DNA from: Methylovirgula sp.
GTDB taxonomy: Bacteria > Pseudomonadota > Alphaproteobacteria > Rhizobiales > Beijerinckiaceae
Length of the DNA: 11,541 nucleotides
Assembly (NCBI GenBank): GCA_025356505.1
Contig: JANXSV010000108.1
Coordinates: 1-11,541 of the forward strand
Reading direction: 5' to 3'
Shown: piece by piece, positions 7,531-11,541 of the stretch
How the letters are laid out: every line of letters starts with the position of its first letter
Numbering within the stretch: the stretch's first letter is position 1
The notes under the pieces: model-generated
What the model was told of the DNA's origin: nothing
Databases searched by the model: none
Seen by the model: only the letters and a program-made list of their open reading frames with translations
Translations under genes and position numbers: made by a program

Positions 7531-7657
7531 ACGCTACTGTAAGTATTGAGAAACCAAAGCTTCACATAAAACTGCAGGGTTTTTGAGAATTAACCCGATT
7601 CAATCAACCAATCGGCAAAATAGCCACCAGATACCTCTGTGAGCTGGGCGGACTGAT
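7531..7657. other. Intergenic region after bluB with two competing weak hairpins
   Basis: This AT-richer stretch ends the B12 series. GGGTT (7577-7581) can pair with AACCC (7592-7596), and CCGATT (7595-7600) with AATCGG (7610-7615). The two stems share bases 7595-7596, so they cannot form together. Neither is followed by a T-run, so no confident terminator is called. No promoter for the next gene stands out. Confidence 0.3.
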
Positions 7658-7977
7658 ATGAAAGTTTACAATATTGCCATTGGCGCGGCGGCGGTCGCTT
7701 TTGTAGTGATGCAAGGACATAGGGGGCAAGAATTAGCTCCGACCGTGATGGTGAGAGCCGGCAATGTCGATATGCTGGCGATCACCGCAAAGGCCCAGAG
7801 TACATTTGGCGATTTTGCTGCCAAGTTGCAAAATCCGTCGCGGATCAGGTTGCCGACTGGATGTATGTCGAAAATGGCAACTTAAAGGGTAATTTCGGTT
7901 TGTGTGTCGAATTGGCGCAGATGCCCAAGGCAGAGGCTGAAAAAATTCAGGCCAGGGTCGGCGCCAGTTGTAGTTAA
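7658..7977 (+). pseudogene. Small exported protein gene, apparently broken by a one-base deletion
   Basis: I do not recognise the family. From ATG 7658 the frame reads a signal-like N-terminus (MKVYN, then hydrophobic IAIGAAAVAFVVM) and continues to a stop near 7885 after 75 residues. Its last 17 or so residues are rich in Arg and Pro and look unlike a protein end. The frame one base back, from about 7834 to TAA 7975-7977, instead reads SVADQVADWMYVENGNLKG and ends AEKIQARVGASCS, which looks properly coding. Restoring one A in the run at 7830-7833 joins them into a protein of 106 residues with two Cys, which in an exported protein could pair. It may be a true pseudogene, a sequencing error, or a phase-variable A-run. 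The start has no strong binding site. It converges on prfC. Confidence 0.5.
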
Positions 7978-8068
7978 ATCAACGCAAACGTTTTGCATCT
8001 TTATTATACTGGTAGTCTTGGAGCGGCGAAGGATAAGCGGGAGCAGCAGCGAATTTATGCGCCTTTGC
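7978..8068. other. Convergent gap between the small gene and prfC
   Basis: These 91 bases separate two converging genes. A short hairpin, GCAAA-CGT-TTTGC at about 7984-7996, is followed by AT-rich sequence (atctttattata). It may serve as a weak terminator for the + strand gene, but the stem is only five base pairs. Nothing else is seen. Confidence 0.25.
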
Positions 8069-9649
8069 TCACTCCCCGACCTGATAATCTTTGATGTCGG
8101 TGAAGGTGAGTTTTTTCCAGCGTTCCTGATCGTAATTGAGCTGGAAGGCCGAAGGCGAGAGGAACACCGGCGCGCCGTCCAGATCATTGGCCACGGCCGA
8201 GCCATTAGCATCGATAAATTTTTGCAATTCGGATTTGTCGGTGGAGTCAATCCAACGACAAATGGAAAACCGCGTCTGTTCGAAACCAATCGGCAGGCCA
8301 TATTCGGCCTTGAGGCGCTCGACCAGCACATCGAGCTGCAAAGCGCCGACCACGCCGACCATAGCCTGAGCGCCATCTCGCGGCAGGAACACCTGAACAA
8401 CGCCTTCTTCTGCAAGTTGCGTGAGCGCCTCTTTCAGCTTTTTGGCTTTCATGGGATCTTGCAAGGTCACGCGGCGCAGGATTTCCGGAGCAAAGCTTGG
8501 TACGCCGCGAAACACAATATCTTCGCCTTCAGTCAGAGTGTCGCCAATGCGCAAGGTGCCGTGGTTCGGCAGGCCAACCACATCGCCGGCAAAAGCCTCG
8601 TCGGCTATGGCGCGGTTGCGGGCAAAGAAAAACTGCGGCGCGGTGACCGAAACCGGCTTTCCGGTGCGCACCAGCTTTGCCTTCATACCCCGGCTCAACT
8701 TGCCTGAACACACGCGGATGAAGGCGATTCGGTCGCGGTGATTCGGGTCCATATTGGCCTGAATTTTGAATACAAAGCCGGACATCTTGTCTTCGTCAGC
8801 TTCGACAGTGCGCGTGCTGGCCTGTTGAGAGCGTGGTGGCGGCGCGATTTGGGCAAGTGCGTCGATCAGATCTTTGACGCCGAAATTACGCAGCGCAGAC
8901 CCGAAAAACACCGGTGTGAGATGACCTTGCCGAAACGCTTCGAGATCAAACGGTTTGCAGGCTTCAACTGCCAGGCCGATTTCTTCCAGCCATTGGGCGC
9001 GGTCCTGCACGGGGAGAAGCGCGGCGACGCCCGGGTCATCATAGCCGGTGACTTTCATGACTGTATCGTCACGGTCAATCTGGCGGACTTCGTTCTGGCG
9101 CAGATCGAATGTGCCGGCAAAGCTCTTGCCGGACCCAATCGGCCATGTCACGGGCGCACAATCCAGCGCGAGGACTTTTTCGATTTCATCAAGCAAGTCA
9201 AAAATATTGAGCGTTTCGCGGTCCATCTTGTTGATAAACGTCACGATCGGAATATCGCGCAGGCGGCAGACCTCAAAAAGCTTGCGGGTGCGCGCTTCTA
9301 TGCCCTTGGCCGCGTCAATCACCATGACGGCGCTGTCGACCGCGGTGAGCGTGCGGTAGGTATCTTCCGAAAAGTCTTCATGGCCTGGGGTATCAAGGAG
9401 ATTGAAAACGCAGTCGCCATATTCGAAGGTCATCACCGATGTGACGACCGAAATACCACGATCGCGCTCGATGCCCATCCAGTCGGAGCGGGTCTGGACG
9501 CGGTTGCGTTTGGCTTTGACTTCACCGGCGAGTTGGATAGCGCCGCCAAACAGCAGAAGCTTTTCCGTAAGCGTGGTTTTACCCGCATCCGGATGCGAAA
9601 TAATAGCGAAGGTTCTGCGCTTTGCGGCGGCAGAGGAAATTTCTGACAT
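8069..9649 (-). CDS. prfC: Peptide chain release factor 3
   Basis: RF3 is a ribosome-bound GTPase that removes release factors RF1 and RF2 after termination and takes part in post-peptidyl-transfer quality control. The 526 residues match the normal length, about 529 in Escherichia coli. The G1 loop is SHPDAGKTT at 18-26. The switch region has RSDWMGIERDRGISV at 54-68, the type that distinguishes RF3 from EF-G. G3 is DTPGHEDF at 86-93 and G4 is NKMDR at 140-144. Domain 2 follows with FKIQANMDPNHRDRIAF, and the C-terminal domain with LQLDVLVERLKAEYG. It ends KDYQVGE. ATG 9649 is right at the family N-terminus; its binding site is weak. It stands alone, convergent with the small broken gene and downstream of the ACT-domain gene on the same strand after 201 bases. 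Confidence 0.97.
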   Translation of the reverse strand: MSEISSAAAKRRTFAIISHPDAGKTTLTEKLLLFGGAIQLAGEVKAKRNRVQTRSDWMGIERDRGISVVTSVMTFEYGDCVFNLLDTPGHEDFSEDTYRTLTAVDSAVMVIDAAKGIEARTRKLFEVCRLRDIPIVTFINKMDRETLNIFDLLDEIEKVLALDCAPVTWPIGSGKSFAGTFDLRQNEVRQIDRDDTVMKVTGYDDPGVAALLPVQDRAQWLEEIGLAVEACKPFDLEAFRQGHLTPVFFGSALRNFGVKDLIDALAQIAPPPRSQQASTRTVEADEDKMSGFVFKIQANMDPNHRDRIAFIRVCSGKLSRGMKAKLVRTGKPVSVTAPQFFFARNRAIADEAFAGDVVGLPNHGTLRIGDTLTEGEDIVFRGVPSFAPEILRRVTLQDPMKAKKLKEALTQLAEEGVVQVFLPRDGAQAMVGVVGALQLDVLVERLKAEYGLPIGFEQTRFSICRWIDSTDKSELQKFIDANGSAVANDLDGAPVFLSPSAFQLNYDQERWKKLTFTDIKDYQVGE

Positions 9650-9850
9650 ATTACATTACTCGTTTGCGAAAGCCGCGCCTTAACAGTACCGCCAAGCGGT
9701 TTCATAAAGGCAGCCTGCTGTGGACCGATACGCCTTTGCCGCTTCACAACTTTCACCGCAAGGTGAGCAAGCTTAAAAGCAGCAGGGGCGGAAATACTCT
9801 GAAAGATGCGGGTTAGAGGGCTTGGGCGGCCACGTCAATCTTTTCGACGT
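9650..9850. other. Region upstream of prfC with two small hairpins
   Basis: This 201-base stretch lies between the ACT-domain gene and prfC, both on the - strand. It should hold the prfC promoter, but no clear -35/-10 pair was found. Two perfect small hairpins are visible: ACCGC-CAA-GCGGT at 9688-9700, about 40 bases before the prfC start, and TCACC-GCAA-GGTGA at 9753-9766 with a tetraloop. Either could be an operator or transcript structure; no T-run follows, so neither is called a terminator. Confidence 0.3.
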
Positions 9851-10279
9851 TCAGCCCTGCGATGTCGCGGCTGCAATGAGCGCTTTTTGATGCTCCTGCG
9901 CCAGCGTATCCAGGATTTTCATGGCTTCAACAGCGCGTTCCGCAGGCACAAACAGGTGATCGTGATAAAAGGCCGAGACGGGATTGATGCTGATACCTGA
10001 AGCGGCAAGACGCGTGGAGACGGCGGCAAGGAAGCCCACGGCCTCCAGCGAAGAGTGCGTATTGAGAGTAATCATCCGGCTGGAATAGGTATGTGGCAGG
10101 TTTGCAGCCTCGGCTTCGGCGAGTGTCAGAATGAGCGTCATGCGTTCACCTTCGCGGAAGGTCATAATCGGCTTCAGCCGACTGGGGAGCTTGGGCACCG
10201 TGGCAAAAACATAGGTGTCTGGCGCAATTCTAGGCGCCATGGATGCAAGCAACGTCGGGAGATGGGAGATAGGAGCCAT
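9851..10279 (-). CDS. Small ACT-domain protein (DUF2241-type N-terminus)
   Basis: The 142-residue protein fits a family of small bacterial proteins with two ACT-like halves. The N-terminal part is LPTLLASMAPRIAPDTYVFATV at about 7-28, followed by a MTFREGERMTLILTLAEAEAA block. The second, ACT-like part has MITLNTHSSLEAVGFLAAV and the marked YHDHLFVPAERAVEAM stretch around 104-119. ACT domains usually bind small ligands, often amino acids, and regulate an enzyme. No enzyme domain is attached here, and the function of the family is not established. ATG 10279 puts LLASMAPR at the usual distance from the N-terminus. No strong binding site is seen. It is divergent from the monooxygenase gene across 190 bases and may share its control region. 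Domain identity is fairly sure; role is unknown. Confidence 0.85.
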   Translation of the reverse strand: MAPISHLPTLLASMAPRIAPDTYVFATVPKLPSRLKPIMTFREGERMTLILTLAEAEAANLPHTYSSRMITLNTHSSLEAVGFLAAVSTRLAASGISINPVSAFYHDHLFVPAERAVEAMKILDTLAQEHQKALIAAATSQG

Positions 10280-10395
10280 TTTTGCGAGCTTTTAGAGGTG
10301 TTTACTGCCTCTTTCTGGCAAAGTAAGCCGATATGCGCTAGCATTTTTCGTTGCACACCTGAACAAACTTTGTGCACTCCGGACGTTCCTTGAGT

Positions 10396-10413
10396 GCGCT
10401 TAGCGTTTAAAGC
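10396..10413. repeat. Imperfect palindrome, copy 1, upstream of the monooxygenase gene
   Basis: The 18 bases share the nine-base core GCGCTTAGC and the TTAA(A)GC-like end with a second copy at 11494-11512 behind the gene. Within it GCTT and AAGC can pair. It lies where the -35 region of the candidate promoter at 10425-10430 would be, as an operator might. This is a visual match only. Confidence 0.35.
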
Positions 10414-10424
10414 ATTTCCAAACA

Positions 10425-10430
10425 TATAAT
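10425..10430 (+). promoter_or_regulatory. Candidate -10 element for the monooxygenase gene
   Basis: A perfect TATAAT lies 39 bases before the ATG at 10470, in the most AT-rich part of the gap. No good -35 is found 16-18 bases upstream (the sequence there is about TAGCGTTT), so the promoter may be weak or activator-dependent. A second AT stretch (TTTATATA) follows at 10435-10442 and could instead be used. Confidence 0.35.
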
Positions 10431-10469
10431 TTAGTTTATATATGAACTATTCAATCGTACGAGTGTCCC

Positions 10470-11432
10470 ATGTCCCTGCCCGCAATCTTACAAAAACTGT
10501 CCGTTCCGGTGATCGGATCGCCGTTATTTATCATTTCCAATCCCGAACTGGTCATTGCGCAGTGCAAGGCCGGGATTGTCGGCTCGTTTCCGGCGTTAAA
10601 CGCCCGCCCGGGACCGGTGCTTGAGGAGTGGCTCAAGCGTATTGAAGGCGAGCTGGGCGCGCATGATGCCAAGCATCCGGACCGGCCGGCCGCGCCTTTT
10701 GCTGTCAATCAGATTGTCCACAAAAGCAACGAGCGCCTGATGCATGACATGGAACTCTGCGGGAAATATAAGGTGCCGATTATCATTACATCGCTGGGTG
10801 CGCGGGCGGATGTGAATATGGCGGCGCACAGCTATGGCGGCATTGTGCTCCATGATGTGACCACCGACTTCTACGCCCGGAAAGCCGTCGAAAAAGGCGC
10901 GGACGGGTTGATAGCCGTTGCGGCGGGCGCTGGCGGCCACGCCGGAACCTTGAACCCGATTGCGCTTATTCAGGAAATCAGAGCTTGGTTTGACGGGCTG
11001 CTGGTTTTGTCAGGCTCGATTGCAACAGGGCGCGCCATTTTGGCTGCACAGGCGATGGGAGCTGATCTGGCCTATATCGGCTCAGCCTTTATTGCGACTG
11101 CCGAGGCCAATGCGCAGCAGGCCTATAAGGAGATGATCGTTTCTTCGGCTGCCTCCGATATTGTGTCCTCAAATCTGTTCACCGGAATTTCAGGCAATTA
11201 TCTGCGGGGTTCCATTGAAAAGGCCGGACTCGATCCAGACCACCTCGATCAGGCAGACGCTTCAAAAATGGATTTTGCCAGAGCGACCAGCAGCGCCAAA
11301 GCATGGAAAGATATCTGGGGTTCCGGTCAGGGTATCGGCGCAATCCATGAGATTGTCCCGGTGGCAAAGCTGGTTGAGCGATTGGGGCGCGAATATGCTG
11401 CCGTTAAGGAAGCCTTGCTTACAAAGTCGTAA
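10470..11432 (+). CDS. FMN-dependent nitronate monooxygenase-family protein
   Basis: This 320-residue protein belongs to the nitronate monooxygenase / 2-nitropropane dioxygenase-like flavoproteins, TIM barrels that bind FMN and oxidise alkyl nitronates or reduce other substrates. Seen in order are the N-terminal PVIGSPLFIISNPELV at 13-28, the GIVGSFPALNARP strand, AVNQI, PIIITSLG, and GAGGHAG with His157, the usual catalytic position. Next come LSGSIATGRAILAAQAMGADLAYIGSAFIAT (FMN phosphate site) and the C-terminal WGSGQGIGAI near residue 294. The true substrate cannot be read from sequence; enoyl reductase FabK relatives share the fold. ATG 10470 gives the expected N-terminus; the binding site before it is weak. 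It is alone on its strand, divergent from the ACT-domain gene. Confidence 0.9.
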   Translation: MSLPAILQKLSVPVIGSPLFIISNPELVIAQCKAGIVGSFPALNARPGPVLEEWLKRIEGELGAHDAKHPDRPAAPFAVNQIVHKSNERLMHDMELCGKYKVPIIITSLGARADVNMAAHSYGGIVLHDVTTDFYARKAVEKGADGLIAVAAGAGGHAGTLNPIALIQEIRAWFDGLLVLSGSIATGRAILAAQAMGADLAYIGSAFIATAEANAQQAYKEMIVSSAASDIVSSNLFTGISGNYLRGSIEKAGLDPDHLDQADASKMDFARATSSAKAWKDIWGSGQGIGAIHEIVPVAKLVERLGREYAAVKEALLTKS

Positions 11433-11493
11433 TGCGCTCGGTGTGAAGATGTTTTTAAGGTTAGAGAGGTAAAATCCGAATATTATTTGTTTA

Positions 11494-11512
11494 GCGCTTA
11501 GCATAATTAAGC
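11494..11512. repeat. Imperfect palindrome, copy 2, downstream of the monooxygenase gene
   Basis: This copy reads GCGCTTAGC followed by ATAATTAAGC; GCTTA and TAAGC can form a five-base-pair stem with a seven-base loop. It shares its first nine bases with the copy at 10396-10413. It lies 60 bases past the stop codon, with no T-run directly after, so it is not called a terminator. The rest of 11433-11541 shows no gene. Confidence 0.35.
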
Positions 11513-11541
11513 TTGGCGCCAGATTTTTACGTCCGGATTTC

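Noticed and set aside
7904..9646. Long + strand frames opposite prfC (7904-8707 and 8738-9646)
   Set aside because: They are antisense shadows of prfC in the same codon register, caused by its avoidance of TTA, CTA and TCA codons. The proteins show no domain.
9650..9850. tRNA or small RNA gene in the gap upstream of prfC
   Set aside because: No cloverleaf arms or T-loop sequence could be matched on either strand; only two short hairpins are present.
9801..9853. Second C-terminus for the ACT-domain protein in another frame (ending NVEKIDVAAQAL, stop near 9815)
   Set aside because: It reads plausibly, but the protein is already at or beyond the family's usual length at its TGA, and a 16-codon open stretch is expected by chance.

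Overview
The window is most likely chromosomal DNA of an alphaproteobacterium. It is GC-rich by eye, and its closest-looking gene set is the rhizobial/Rhodobacterales type of aerobic cobalamin cluster: fused CobL, free-standing CobE, CobB and BluB. The genus cannot be named from the sequence. No mobile element, RNA gene or CRISPR array was seen.

Positions 1-7530 hold the downstream part of a cobalamin (vitamin B12) corrin-ring operon. On the + strand lie cobJ (3' part only), cobL, cobE, cobM, cobA, cobB and bluB, mostly joined by 4-base ATGA stop/start overlaps. Two genes of the same pathway, cobK (precorrin-6A reductase) and cbiD (C1-methyltransferase), sit on the - strand inside this series. 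Each overlaps the 3' end of the gene before it and begins just before the gene after it. CobA makes precorrin-2. CobJ, CobM, CbiD, CobK and CobL carry out ring contraction, methylation, reduction and decarboxylation. CobB amidates the a and c side chains, and BluB makes the lower ligand 5,6-dimethylbenzimidazole. CobI, CobG/CobZ, CobH and the cobalt chelatase are not in the window and presumably lie outside it. CbiD appears to stand in for CobF, giving a mixed route.

Positions 7531-8068 are less GC-rich and hold a small, probably exported protein gene that looks broken by a one-base deletion in an A-run. Positions 8069-9649 (- strand) are prfC, peptide chain release factor 3. Positions 9851-10279 (- strand) encode a small ACT-domain protein. 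Positions 10470-11432 (+ strand) encode an FMN-dependent nitronate monooxygenase-family enzyme, divergent from the ACT gene across a 190-base AT-richer regulatory region.

I found no clearly new biological system. The best leads are the two inverted pathway genes, whose complementary strand is open end to end and meets the neighbouring genes with 4-base overlaps; a 14-base duplication of the bluB start; the frameshifted small gene; and a repeated palindrome flanking the monooxygenase gene.
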